From: Sphingomonas cavernae
Lineage (GTDB): Bacteria > Pseudomonadota > Alphaproteobacteria > Sphingomonadales > Sphingomonadaceae
Length of the DNA stretch: 64,000 nucleotides
Assembly: GCF_003590775.1 (NCBI RefSeq)
Contig: NZ_QYUM01000002.1
Span: 1,054,001-1,118,000, forward strand
Reading direction: 5' to 3'
Within the stretch, counting starts at the first letter, position 1. Every line of letters begins with the position of its first letter. This document shows, one piece after another, positions 18,213 through 26,419 of this stretch. Under the pieces are notes generated by a model that saw only the letters and a program-made list of their open reading frames with translations, did no database searches and was not told the DNA's origin. The position numbers and the translations under genes were made by a program.

Positions 18213-18359
18213 TGGGGCCATTAGATATCAACAGTGCGGCCGTGGGGTCGCTTTCCGGATTTCCCCCTGTTGCCGGAGTGACCCCACGTCCCGCCTCGCG
18301 TGACGAACGCAGGTTGGCCCTCGCTCCAAGCCCCCGGAGCGGGGGCCTTTTCGTTTTTT
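18213..18359 (+). ncRNA. Structured RNA candidate ending in an intrinsic terminator
   Basis: The 317-base gap between the lolA-like gene and xthA holds a strong hairpin (18241-18258 with 18273-18288). Around it is a possible 7-bp closing stem (GGGGCCA at 18214-18220 with TGGCCCT at 18315-18321), and then a GC-rich terminator. The long closing stem, unpaired flanks and terminal hairpin recall 6S-type RNAs, but I see no sequence identity to assign a family. No convincing promoter is visible; it could instead be a structured 3' end of the lolA-like message. The rest of the gap (18360-18503) shows nothing I recognise. Confidence 0.4.
18330..18359 (+). terminator. Intrinsic terminator upstream of xthA
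   Basis: A 7-bp GC stem (GCCCCCG / CGGGGGC, loop GAG) is followed at once by CTTTTCGTTTTTT. It is the best-formed Rho-independent terminator in the window, and ends either the lolA-like message or the RNA candidate before it. Confidence 0.8.
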
Positions 18360-18503
18360 GGTTGCCCTCAGGCGCCGGGCGCGCGCATCCGCGCGATTGA
18401 CCTCCTCACATAAGCTCGGGCGGCCACTCGGCCTTGCGGGCCGTTCGGCCCGGGATTAGCAGTGACTAGCCATCGGATCGAGGCGCCGCTAGAGCGTTGC
18501 TCC

Positions 18504-19298
18504 ATGTCCGACACGCTCAAGATCGCTTCCTGGAACATCAATTCCGTGCGTTTTCGCATGGAAATCGTCGAACGCTTCCTGCGCGAGGAAACACCCGACA
18601 TTTTGTGCCTTCAGGAGACCAAGACGGTCGACGATACCTTTCCCGCCGCCGCATTTCACAAACTCGGTTACACCCATCAAATCCTGCATGGCCAGCCGAT
18701 GCACCACGGCGTTGCGATCGTCTCGAAGATTCCGATTCGCGAGGATGACCGGCTCGACTGGCAAGCCAATGGAGAGGCGCGGCATGTCGGCGTGCGCCTC
18801 GACAACGGGCTGCGGCTGGAGAATGTCTATGTACCCGCGGGCGGCGACGTGCCCGATCGCACTCTCAATCCCAAATTCGGACAGAAGCTAGATTTCCTCG
18901 AACGGATGATCGGCTGGTCGGAAAAACTCTCGGTACCCACGCTGCTCGTCGGCGATTTCAACATCGCACCGCTCGAATCCGATGTGTGGAGTCACAAGCA
19001 GTTGCTCGACGTCGTCAGCCATACGCCGGTGGAGGTCGACACGCTCGGCCGGCTGCAGGCTGCGCATGACTGGATCGATCTCGGACGCCAATTCGTGCCC
19101 GCGCCCGAACGGCTCTATACCTGGTGGAGCTATCGCGCCAAGGACTGGGCGGCATCCGATCGCGGCCGGCGGCTCGACCATATGTGGGCATCGAAGGATG
19201 TGGCCGAACAGGCGGTTGCGCACCGCGTCCACGAGCCGTGCCGGAGCTGGCTCAAGCCCTCTGACCATATCCCGATCGTCACGGAGTTCCGCTTTTGA
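18504..19298 (+). CDS. xthA: Exodeoxyribonuclease III
   Basis: A 264-residue ExoIII/AP-endonuclease-family enzyme of base-excision repair. Motifs in order are IASWNINSVRFR (N-terminus), LCLQETKTVDD with the metal-binding Glu, the VYVPAGGD region, VGDFNIAP with the Asp-Asn pair, and the C-terminal KPSDHIPIV with the catalytic Asp-His. Length and motif spacing are normal. I chose ATG 18504, which leads directly into the conserved N-terminus. The stop overlaps the TTG start of ribA. Confidence 0.94.
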   Translation: MSDTLKIASWNINSVRFRMEIVERFLREETPDILCLQETKTVDDTFPAAAFHKLGYTHQILHGQPMHHGVAIVSKIPIREDDRLDWQANGEARHVGVRLDNGLRLENVYVPAGGDVPDRTLNPKFGQKLDFLERMIGWSEKLSVPTLLVGDFNIAPLESDVWSHKQLLDVVSHTPVEVDTLGRLQAAHDWIDLGRQFVPAPERLYTWWSYRAKDWAASDRGRRLDHMWASKDVAEQAVAHRVHEPCRSWLKPSDHIPIVTEFRF

Positions 19299-20356
19299 GC
19301 GACTCGCGTGCCGTTGCCCGCGCCATAGATGCGCTGCGGCGCGGCTGGCCGATCGCGCTTCGGGACGCGCATGAAACAGTTGCGCTGCTCGCGGTAGAGA
19401 CCGCCGACGATGCACGGCTCAAGGCATTCGACGTCACCGGCGAGGCGAACATATTGATCTCCGCCGCGCGCGCGGCCACGCTCAAGCTCGCCAACCAGAT
19501 CGACGCTGCAGCGCCCGAAAAGCCCGTCATCGTCGCACGCGCGCCGTGGATCGACCTTGCGGGCGCCGTCGCGCTCGCGGACCCGGCGCTCGACCTCGCG
19601 ACGCCGCTAAAGGGTCCCTACCGGACACTACCCTGTCGTGGTTCGGACGCCGCGGGCGCTGCGCTCGAGCTTGCACGACTGGCGGGGCTTCTTCCCGCCT
19701 TCTTCGTTGCCGGGGCCGCGCCCGGGATCGAGGTCACGATCACCCCCGACGACATCGCAGTCTATGACGATTCGCGCGCGCTGGTCATCGCGGCGCGCGC
19801 GCGGCTGCCCGTCGAGGTAGCCGAACATTCCGAAATCGTCGCCTTCCGCAGCCTCGACCAGGCCGGCGAGCATGTCGCGCTGATCATCGGAACGCCCGAC
19901 GGCACCCCGCCGCTGGTGCGGCTCCACAGCGAATGCCTGACCGGCGATGTGCTCGGATCGCTGAAGTGCGATTGCGGACCGCAGCTCCACGGCGCGCTTG
20001 ATGAGATCGCGGCGCAGTGGGGAATCCTGCTCTATCTGCGGCAGGAAGGCCGCGGCATCGGGCTGATCAACAAGCTCAGGGCCTACAGCCTGCAGGATCA
20101 GGGGTTCGACACCGTCGATGCCAATCTGCGTCTGGGCTTTGCGATCGACGCGCGCGATTTCGGCGTGGCGGCACGGATGCTGCGGCTGATCGGACAGGAG
20201 CGCATCCGGCTGCTGACCAACAACCCGAACAAGGTCGAGCGGCTGCAGGCCGAGGGCATCGACGTCCTGGAGCGCGTGCCGCACCAGATGGCGCCCAATC
20301 CGCACAATCAGGGCTATCTCGATACCAAGCGCGACCGCACCGGGCATCAGCTTTAG
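19295..20356 (+). CDS. ribA: GTP cyclohydrolase II with a degenerate N-terminal domain
   Basis: A 353-residue protein. The C-terminal ~190 residues are GTP cyclohydrolase II, which opens GTP in the first step of riboflavin synthesis: RLHSECLTGDVLGS and KCDCG give zinc ligands near Cys214, Cys225 and Cys227, then LRQEGRGIGL, then LLTNNPNKV. The first ~150 residues look like a decayed RibB (DHBP synthase) domain: the opening AIDALRRGWPIALRD is recognisable, but the acidic DDEDRENE metal motif is absent. So it should not make DHBP. TTG 19295, overlapping the xthA stop, is the likely start. Confidence 0.88.
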   Translation: MSDSRAVARAIDALRRGWPIALRDAHETVALLAVETADDARLKAFDVTGEANILISAARAATLKLANQIDAAAPEKPVIVARAPWIDLAGAVALADPALDLATPLKGPYRTLPCRGSDAAGAALELARLAGLLPAFFVAGAAPGIEVTITPDDIAVYDDSRALVIAARARLPVEVAEHSEIVAFRSLDQAGEHVALIIGTPDGTPPLVRLHSECLTGDVLGSLKCDCGPQLHGALDEIAAQWGILLYLRQEGRGIGLINKLRAYSLQDQGFDTVDANLRLGFAIDARDFGVAARMLRLIGQERIRLLTNNPNKVERLQAEGIDVLERVPHQMAPNPHNQGYLDTKRDRTGHQL

Positions 20357-20366
20357 CGGGGTTTGG

Positions 20367-20464
20367 TCATCCCGGACCTGCTCCGGGATCCATGAACACG
20401 GACGTCGGAGAATTTTCGTCGATCGCCGTGTTCATGGATACTGAATCAAGTTCAGCATGACGAC
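20367..20464. repeat. Palindromic repeat element between ribA and the HAD gene
   Basis: Two 12-base arms, CCATGAACACGG (20390-20401) and CCGTGTTCATGG (20426-20437), form a perfect inverted repeat. They are nested inside an outer pair starting GTCATCCCGGACCTG and ending TCAAGTTCAGCATGAC. This is the layout of a miniature palindromic element of sphingomonad type. It lies between convergent genes and could also act as a bidirectional terminator. Confidence 0.75.
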
Positions 20465-20480
20465 GGATGGGTCCCCGCAC

Positions 20481-21143
20481 TCATGCCAGGAATGCGGACA
20501 CCTCGGCATAACTCGCCGCCACATGGTGCGCTCCCGCTTCACGCAATCGTGCGTCCAGGCCCGGACGGCAATGCCTGCCCGCGCAGAGTCCGATCACCGT
20601 CATGCCCGCGGCGACCGCCGCGATAACGCCCGTGGGCGAATCCTCGATCACGACGGTCTTGCCGGGATCGGCGCCGATGGCCGCCGCAGCGTGAAGATAG
20701 ATGTCGGGCGCAGGCTTGGTCCGCGAAACATGCTCGCGACCACTATAGAGATGCCCATTGAAGTACGGCGCGAGGCCGAGCCGGTCGAGATGTCCCTTGA
20801 TCCACTGCGTCGAGCTGGATGAGGCCACCGCGCGGGGCGAGGGAGGCAGCGCCGCGATAAAAACGTCGGCGCCATGCACCATCGGAATCGCGTCATGACC
20901 GCCCATCACGGCGTCGCGAACCATCGTACGAAAGCGGTCGGGGATTGGCCGGCCCCATCGCGCCGCGATCAGCCGATCGGTCTCCTCGCTGCTGTGGCCC
21001 GTGAAATCCGCGATCGCCTGATCGAGCGTCGTCGGCAGTCCCAGCGCGGTCAGCGTCTCGGCAATGGCCCTGTTGACCGCAACCTCGCTGTCGATAAGTA
21101 CGCCATCGCAATCGAAGATGATGGCGTCGAACCTCATGGTCAT
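20481..21143 (-). CDS. HAD-superfamily hydrolase (phosphoglycolate phosphatase / beta-phosphoglucomutase-like)
   Basis: A 220-residue HAD subfamily IA protein. Motif I is FDCDGVLIDSE near the N-terminus (nucleophile and acid/base Asp). A helical cap contains TGHSSEETDRLI. Motif II is ASSSSTQW, the motif III Lys lies in RTKPAPDIYLHAA, and motif IV is VIEDSPTGVIAA. The KPAPDIY and EDSPTG patterns are typical of sugar-phosphate phosphatases and mutases; the substrate cannot be fixed. Start: ATG 21143 or 21137; both give the conserved opening. The yggS gene lies just upstream on the same strand. Confidence 0.85.
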   Translation of the reverse strand: MTMRFDAIIFDCDGVLIDSEVAVNRAIAETLTALGLPTTLDQAIADFTGHSSEETDRLIAARWGRPIPDRFRTMVRDAVMGGHDAIPMVHGADVFIAALPPSPRAVASSSSTQWIKGHLDRLGLAPYFNGHLYSGREHVSRTKPAPDIYLHAAAAIGADPGKTVVIEDSPTGVIAAVAAGMTVIGLCAGRHCRPGLDARLREAGAHHVAASYAEVSAFLA

Positions 21144-21184
21144 CGGTCTGGGGGATCGATGACGGTCGATACCATCGTCGAACC

Positions 21185-21862
21185 TCACCCGCGCCCGCCG
21201 AACAACGCGGTGCCGATGCGCACATGCGTCGCCCCGGTCATAATCGCAGTCTCGAAATCCCCCGACATGCCCATGCTGAGGCGGACAAGCCCGTGGTCGC
21301 GCGCGATCTTGGCGAGCAGCGCGAAATAGGGTGCGGGTTCGACATCAACAGGCGGCACGCACATCAGCCCGCTGACCGGGAGCGCCGCAGCGGCCGACTG
21401 CGCGAGAAGCGCCGGCAGCTCGGCAATCGCGCAACCGCCCTTTTGTGGCTCGTCGCCAATGTTGACCTGTATGAAGCAGTCGGGCCGGCGGTCGGCCTTG
21501 TCCATCGCCTTCGCCAGCGCGGTGACGAGCGACGGTCGATCGACCGAATGGATCGCGTCGAACAGAGCGACCGCATCCTCGGCCTTGTTCGACTGAAGCT
21601 GCCCGACGAGATGAAGCGCTATATCAGGTATCGTCGCGCGCAGCGCTGCCCATTTTTCCTGCGCCTCCTGCACGCGATTTTCGCCGAACACGCGCTGGCC
21701 GGCATCGATCAGCGGACAAATGGCGTCAGCATCGTGCGTCTTGGAAACCGCAATCAACGTCACGCCTTCGGGTTTGCGGCCAGCGAGCTTAGCGGCCTTG
21801 CTCATGGCCGTCAGCACGGCTTCGCGGCGTACGGCCGCATCGAGAATTTCCTGTTCCGACAT
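21185..21862 (-). CDS. yggS: YggS/PROSC-family PLP-binding protein
   Basis: A 225-residue single-domain PLP protein with the fold of alanine racemase's N-terminal barrel. The PLP lysine is Lys41 in LIAVSKTHD. FGENRVQEAQEKW, HLVGQLQSNKA and the C-terminal LSMGMSGDFETAI with HVRIGTALFG are all canonical. The family maintains cellular PLP balance and has no known catalytic reaction. I chose ATG 21862; the frame continues upstream into the divergent gene's promoter. Its start lies only 22 bases from that of the divergent thiE-like gene, so the two share a very compact control region. Confidence 0.93.
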   Translation of the reverse strand: MSEQEILDAAVRREAVLTAMSKAAKLAGRKPEGVTLIAVSKTHDADAICPLIDAGQRVFGENRVQEAQEKWAALRATIPDIALHLVGQLQSNKAEDAVALFDAIHSVDRPSLVTALAKAMDKADRRPDCFIQVNIGDEPQKGGCAIAELPALLAQSAAAALPVSGLMCVPPVDVEPAPYFALLAKIARDHGLVRLSMGMSGDFETAIMTGATHVRIGTALFGGRG

Positions 21863-21884
21863 GGCCGCTGCTATAGGCAGCGCG

Positions 21885-22418
21885 ATGACGCGCCGCCACC
21901 CCTGCTTATGGCTGATGACCGATGAAAGGCTGGGCGACGCGCTCTTCCCCGCGATCACGGCGCTGCCGCGCGGCGCGGGGATCGTCTTTCGCCACTATAC
22001 GCTGGCCGCAGGAGAACGCCGTGCGCTGTTCGAGCGCGTCAGGCGCATCGCGCGGCGCAAGGGGCTGGTGCTCGTGCTCGCCGGGCCCCCAAGCCTCGCG
22101 CGCGCCTGGCGGGCAGACGGCTTTCATGGTCGCGAGCGGGGCGGCGGGAATCTGATCCATACCGCGCCGGCGCATAATGCCGCCGAGCTGGCGCGCGCCG
22201 CACGCAACGGCGCCGACCTGATCTTCGTCTCGCCCGTCCATGCGACACGCTCGCACCCCGGTGCTGCGGCGCTTGGTCCTGCGCGCTTTGCCGCGCTGCT
22301 ACGCCGCGCCGCGCGTCCCGTCATAGCGCTGGGCGGAATGGATCCACGTCGCGCGCGCGCCACGAAAAGGCTTGGGGCTTATGGCTGGGGAGCAATCGAC
22401 GGACTCACGCCCCGCTAG
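21885..22418 (+). CDS. Thiamine-phosphate-synthase-like TIM-barrel protein (ThiE/TenI family)
   Basis: A 177-residue protein, shorter than the usual ~210 of ThiE. Recognisable parts are CLWLMTDERLG at the N-terminus, a DLIFVSPVHATRSHPGAAALG segment equivalent to the VFPTxTKxGAxxLG loop of the family, and ARPVIALGGMD near the C-terminus. The HSR-type diphosphate-binding loops are not clear. It may therefore be a TenI-type regulator or a divergent enzyme rather than a functional ThiE. An ATG at 21861 in the same frame is an alternative start. No other thiamine gene is nearby. Confidence 0.6.
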   Translation: MTRRHPCLWLMTDERLGDALFPAITALPRGAGIVFRHYTLAAGERRALFERVRRIARRKGLVLVLAGPPSLARAWRADGFHGRERGGGNLIHTAPAHNAAELARAARNGADLIFVSPVHATRSHPGAAALGPARFAALLRRAARPVIALGGMDPRRARATKRLGAYGWGAIDGLTPR

Positions 22419-22437
22419 AGCCTGATTCACAGGGTTG

Positions 22438-22487
22438 AGACCTTGATTCACGTTTCAGGCTGCTTCATCCGGAAACGATCAAGGTCT
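22438..22487. terminator. Bidirectional hairpin between convergent genes
   Basis: Nested inverted repeats AGACCTTGAT (22438-22447) / ATCAAGGTCT (22478-22487) and CGTTTC / GAAACG form a long hairpin between two convergent genes. It probably ends both messages. It is preceded by AGAGCCTGATTCA, which resembles the ends of the dispersed repeat found at 47767-47828. Confidence 0.6.
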
Positions 22488-22491
22488 GGAA

Positions 22492-23220
22492 TCAGAACTT
22501 GAAGGCAGTCCCGACATAAACCGCCTGGCTGTCGCGGCGGTTGTCATCGATCGTGCCGAGGCGATCGCGCTCTTCCATGCGATAGCGCACGCCCGCCGTG
22601 ACATCGAGGTTGCGCGTCAGCCTGTAGCTGCCCCCGACGTCGAGCGAATACGTAGCCTCAGGTACGATCAGGCGCGGCTGATGGCCAATGCCGCGATCGG
22701 CGCCGACCTGGACGCGTCCGCTCCAGCGCGGCGCGTTGTAGCTGGCGCCCGCGGTGATCGTCTCGCGGCTACCGGGCGCGAGGCCAGTGTCGATCCGCGC
22801 AACGTCACCCGAAAGCGCGAAACGTTTCCAGCCGATCGAGGCGCCGAGATTATAGGCCGAGGGCTGAATGCCGAGCGATGCGATCGTCGGCGTTTCGCCA
22901 CGAAGCGCGGTCGACTGGCCCTGCTCGCTCGAGCGCGCACGGACCGCGACGGTGACCTGGCGATTCTTGGCCGAGTCGCTCGTCGGCGTGAATCGAAACC
23001 CGGTGCTGGCGAGTTCGCTTTTGGCAAGGATCGCGGCAAGTCTTGGATCGGCAGCGGCGGGCGTGAACGAGCCGATCCCCCCGCGCGCGCTCAAGGAAAC
23101 CCGCGGTTTTTGTACCGTCGGGCTCGCTTCGCGCGCCGCCAAGATCGCGGGCGATAGCAACAGGCCGGTCGCGGCAAGCGCCACGCCACCAATTGCCCAA
23201 CCTGCCCGAATCGCCGTCAT
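22492..23220 (-). CDS. Probable outer-membrane beta-barrel protein
   Basis: A 242-residue protein with a signal peptide (MTAIRAGWAIGGVALAATGL, cleavage near residue 29). Alternating polar/hydrophobic strands follow, including TAGASYNAPRWSGRVQVGA, YSLDVGGSYRL and LDVTAGVRYRM, and it ends in VGTAFKF. A C-terminal phenylalanine after an amphipathic strand is the usual outer-membrane insertion signal. The visible strands would make a small barrel of about 8. I do not recognise a specific family and the function is unknown. It is monocistronic and divergent from the DUF3576 lipoprotein gene. Confidence 0.6.
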   Translation of the reverse strand: MTAIRAGWAIGGVALAATGLLLSPAILAAREASPTVQKPRVSLSARGGIGSFTPAAADPRLAAILAKSELASTGFRFTPTSDSAKNRQVTVAVRARSSEQGQSTALRGETPTIASLGIQPSAYNLGASIGWKRFALSGDVARIDTGLAPGSRETITAGASYNAPRWSGRVQVGADRGIGHQPRLIVPEATYSLDVGGSYRLTRNLDVTAGVRYRMEERDRLGTIDDNRRDSQAVYVGTAFKF

Positions 23221-23358
23221 GATACCCTTGTCAGTCCTCTACCTTCGTTCCGCCCATATCATGATCCCGTCGAGGATTTCCAGCGAACTACCCGAAATTT
23301 CCGCGATATGTTGCACATTACACACAGGGGTAACATGATACCCGCGAAAAACGGGCGC

Positions 23359-23386
23359 TTGGCAAGTGCGCGCGAGCTTCTATAAC
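23359..23386 (+). promoter_or_regulatory. Sigma-70-type promoter of the DUF3576 gene
   Basis: TTGGCA (23359-23364) and TATAAC (23381-23386) are separated by 16 bases and lie 34 bases before the ATG at 23421. This is the clearest housekeeping-type promoter match I saw in the window. It may also drive leuS-lptE-holA, which follow in the same direction. Confidence 0.6.
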
Positions 23387-23420
23387 GGCCCCGACAGAGC
23401 ATATTTCCAAGGATTTCTTC

Positions 23421-23897
23421 ATGGCTCGCAAGACCAGCGCCGTCGCGGCGATCGCCCTTCTATCCGTGCTTGGCGCCTGCGCCGGCACGATGGACTGGGT
23501 GAAGCAGGATCTCGGCATTACCCCGCGCACGAACGACCCCAAGGCCGCCGATCTCGCCGCATCCAAGGTCACGACGATCGGCGTCAACAGCTATCTCTGG
23601 CGCGCGAGCCTCGACACGCTGTCGTTCATGCCGCTTGTCCAGACCGATTCCAACGGCGGCGTGATCGTGACCGACTGGTATGCCAATCCGTCGTCGCCGG
23701 GCGAGCGGATGAAGGTGACCGTCACCATCCTCGACCAGGATCTGCGCGCCGACGCGCTCAAGGTTGCCGCACTTCGCCAGGTCAACCAGAACGGTCAGTG
23801 GGTCGACACCCCCGTCCAGGCCGCAACGGTGCAGAAGCTTGAGGAAATCATCCTGACCAAGGCGCGCGACCTTCGCCGCAGCGCCCTCTACGGTTGA
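23421..23897 (+). CDS. DUF3576 lipoprotein
   Basis: A 158-residue lipoprotein: LLSVLGAC ends in the lipidated Cys20. The rest matches the alphaproteobacterial DUF3576 pattern, with IGVNSYLWRASLDTLSFMPL, then VIVTDWYANPSSPGERMKVTV and a helical C-terminus. The function is unknown. It lies 14 bases before leuS, followed by the LPS-assembly gene lptE, so an outer-membrane assembly or quality role is plausible but unproven. Confidence 0.82.
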   Translation: MARKTSAVAAIALLSVLGACAGTMDWVKQDLGITPRTNDPKAADLAASKVTTIGVNSYLWRASLDTLSFMPLVQTDSNGGVIVTDWYANPSSPGERMKVTVTILDQDLRADALKVAALRQVNQNGQWVDTPVQAATVQKLEEIILTKARDLRRSALYG

Positions 23898-23911
23898 TCC
23901 AGGCCTGACAT

Positions 23912-26419
23912 ATGGCGTCGCGCTTCAATCCGCTCTCGGCTGACGCGCGCTGGCAGAAAATCTGGGACGAGCGCGAAACCTTCCGCGCGTCCGACGCCAG
24001 CGCCAAGCCCAAATCCTATGTGCTCGAGATGTTCCCCTACCCTTCGGGGCGCATCCATATGGGGCACGTGCGCAACTATACGATGGGCGACGTCCTCGCG
24101 CGCTTCAGGCGGATGACGGGGCATGAGGTGCTGCATCCGATGGGCTGGGACGCCTTCGGCATGCCCGCCGAAAATGCCGCGATGGAGAAGAACGTCCATC
24201 CGGGGACATGGACGCGCGCCAATATCGCGGCGATGAAGGCGCAGTTGAAGCGCCTCGGCTTCGCGCTCGACTGGAGCCGCGAGATCGCGACCTGCGAGCC
24301 CGAATATTACGGGCAGGAACAGGCGCTGTTCCTCGACCTGTACGAAGCCGGCCTCGTCTACCGCAAGGAATCGGCGGTCAACTGGGACCCCGTCGACATG
24401 ACGGTGCTCGCCAACGAGCAGGTGATCGACGGCAAGGGCTGGCGCTCGGGCGCGGTGGTCGAAAAGCGCAAGCTCAGCCAGTGGTTCCTCAAGATCACCG
24501 ATTTCGCCGATGATCTGCTGAACGGTCTCGGCGCGCTCGACCAGTGGCCCGAAAAGGTCCGGCTGATGCAGGAAAACTGGATCGGCAAGAGCGTCGGCAT
24601 GCGCTGCACCTTCCACTTCGCCGGCCGCCCCGGCGGGTTCGAGGTGTTCACGACACGCCCCGACACGCTTTACGGGGCAAGCTTCACCGCAATCGCCGCC
24701 GATCACCCGATCGCACAGGAGCTGGCGAAGAACAGCCCCGATCTGCAGGCATTCATTGCCGAATGCCAGCAGAGCGGCACCGCCGCGGCCGATATCGAGA
24801 CCGCGGAAAAGAAGGGCTTCGACACCGGCCTGCGCGTCCAGCATCCCTTCGATCCCAACTGGCACCTGCCGCTCTACGTCGCCAATTTCGTGCTCATGGA
24901 CTACGGCACGGGCGCGATCTTTGGCTGCCCCGCGCACGACCAGCGCGACCTCGACTTCGCGCGCAAATATGGGCTTCCCGTCAATCGCGTCGTCGCACCC
25001 GAGGGTCATGAGAACGAGCCCGTGGGCGGCGAAGCCTATGTCGGGCCGGGCAGGCTCGTCCATTCGCATTTCCTCAACGGAATGGAGATCGAGGCCGCCA
25101 AGCAGGCGGTGATCGCGCGCGCGCAGCACGAAGGCTGGGGCAAGGGCACGACCGTCTGGCGGCTGCGCGACTGGGGCGTTTCGCGCCAGCGTTACTGGGG
25201 CACGCCGATCCCCTTCATCCACTGCGACGATTGCGGCGTCGTGCCCGTCCCCAAGAGCCAGCTTCCCGTGAAGCTGCCCGAGGACGTGAGCTTCGACATT
25301 CCCGGCAATCCGCTCGACCGGCACCCGACATGGAAGCATGTCGACTGCCCCAAATGCGCAAAAGCGTCGCGGCGCGAAACTGACACGCTCGACACCTTCG
25401 TCGATTCAAGCTGGTATTTCATCCGCTTCGCGAGCCAGCCCGACGACAAGCCCTTCGACAGAGCGGTCGCCGAGAGCTGGCTGCCCGTAGGCCAGTATAT
25501 CGGCGGCGTAGAGCACGCGATCCTGCACCTGCTCTATGCGCGCTTCTGGACGCGGGCGCTGAAGAAGATCGGCAAGATCGACGTGGCCGAACCCTTCACC
25601 GGGCTGTTCACCCAAGGCATGGTGACTCACGAAACCTACAAGGCGCCCGACGGCAACTGGCTGTCGCCGCAGGAGGTCGAAGCGCGCGACGGCCAGATCG
25701 TCGCGATCGCGAGCGGAGAGCCCGTCCAGCGCGGACGCGTCGAGAAAATGTCCAAGTCCAAGAAGAACACCGTGGATCCGGGCCCGATCGTCGACCAGTA
25801 CGGCGCCGACGCGGTGCGCTGGTTCATGCTGTCGGACAGCCCGCCCGAGCGCGACCTGCCCTGGTCCGAAGCGGGGATCGAGGGCGCTTGGCGCTTCGTC
25901 AACCGGCTGTGGCGCCTGATCGACGGGCTCGAAGATGCTCAAGGCGAAGACAAGGATCTGGACCGCAAGCTCCACAAGACCATCGCAGGCGTTGCCGAGG
26001 ACATCGAGGATCTCGGCTTCAACAAGGCCGTCGCCAAGCTCTACGAATTGGCCAACGCGATCGAGAAGGCGAAGCCCTCCGCATCGCGCGCGACCGCGAT
26101 CCGCACGGTCCTCCGGCTTGTCGCGCCGATGGTGCCGCACCTCGCCGAGGAAGGCTGGGCGAGGCTGGGCGAGGACGGACTCGTCGCCGACGCCGCCTGG
26201 CCCGACGTCGATCCCGCATTGCTCGTCGATGACGAGGTGACGATCGCGGTGCAGATCAACGGCAAGCTGCGCGACACGCTGATGGTCGCCAAAGGCACGC
26301 CGCGCGAGGAGCTCGAAAAGCTGGCCCTGGCCGCGCCCAATGTCCTGCGCCAGCTCGACGGGGCCGCCCCCAAGAAAGTGATTGTGGTTCCCGACCGTCT
26401 GGTCAATCTGGTGGCATGA
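23912..26419 (+). CDS. leuS: Leucyl-tRNA synthetase
   Basis: An 835-residue class I synthetase that charges tRNA-Leu. The HIGH motif appears as RIHMGHVRN (about 47-55). The editing domain (roughly 220-410) contains [13 protein letters not shown] and the GCPAHDQRD segment. WYFIRFASQ and [18 protein letters not shown] form the catalytic core. The KMSKS loop is EKMSKSKKN near residue 612, and the anticodon-binding helices and C-terminal domain follow. Length is slightly below E. coli (860). Its stop overlaps an ATG of lptE. A tRNA-Leu gene is at 60.7 kb. Confidence 0.97.
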   Translation: MASRFNPLSADARWQKIWDERETFRASDASAKPKSYVLEMFPYPSGRIHMGHVRNYTMGDVLARFRRMTGHEVLHPMGWDAFGMPAENAAMEKNVHPGTWTRANIAAMKAQLKRLGFALDWSREIATCEPEYYGQEQALFLDLYEAGLVYRKESAVNWDPVDMTVLANEQVIDGKGWRSGAVVEKRKLSQWFLKITDFADDLLNGLGALDQWPEKVRLMQENWIGKSVGMRCTFHFAGRPGGFEVFTTRPDTLYGASFTAIAADHPIAQELAKNSPDLQAFIAECQQSGTAAADIETAEKKGFDTGLRVQHPFDPNWHLPLYVANFVLMDYGTGAIFGCPAHDQRDLDFARKYGLPVNRVVAPEGHENEPVGGEAYVGPGRLVHSHFLNGMEIEAAKQAVIARAQHEGWGKGTTVWRLRDWGVSRQRYWGTPIPFIHCDDCGVVPVPKSQLPVKLPEDVSFDIPGNPLDRHPTWKHVDCPKCAKASRRETDTLDTFVDSSWYFIRFASQPDDKPFDRAVAESWLPVGQYIGGVEHAILHLLYARFWTRALKKIGKIDVAEPFTGLFTQGMVTHETYKAPDGNWLSPQEVEARDGQIVAIASGEPVQRGRVEKMSKSKKNTVDPGPIVDQYGADAVRWFMLSDSPPERDLPWSEAGIEGAWRFVNRLWRLIDGLEDAQGEDKDLDRKLHKTIAGVAEDIEDLGFNKAVAKLYELANAIEKAKPSASRATAIRTVLRLVAPMVPHLAEEGWARLGEDGLVADAAWPDVDPALLVDDEVTIAVQINGKLRDTLMVAKGTPREELEKLALAAPNVLRQLDGAAPKKVIVVPDRLVNLVA

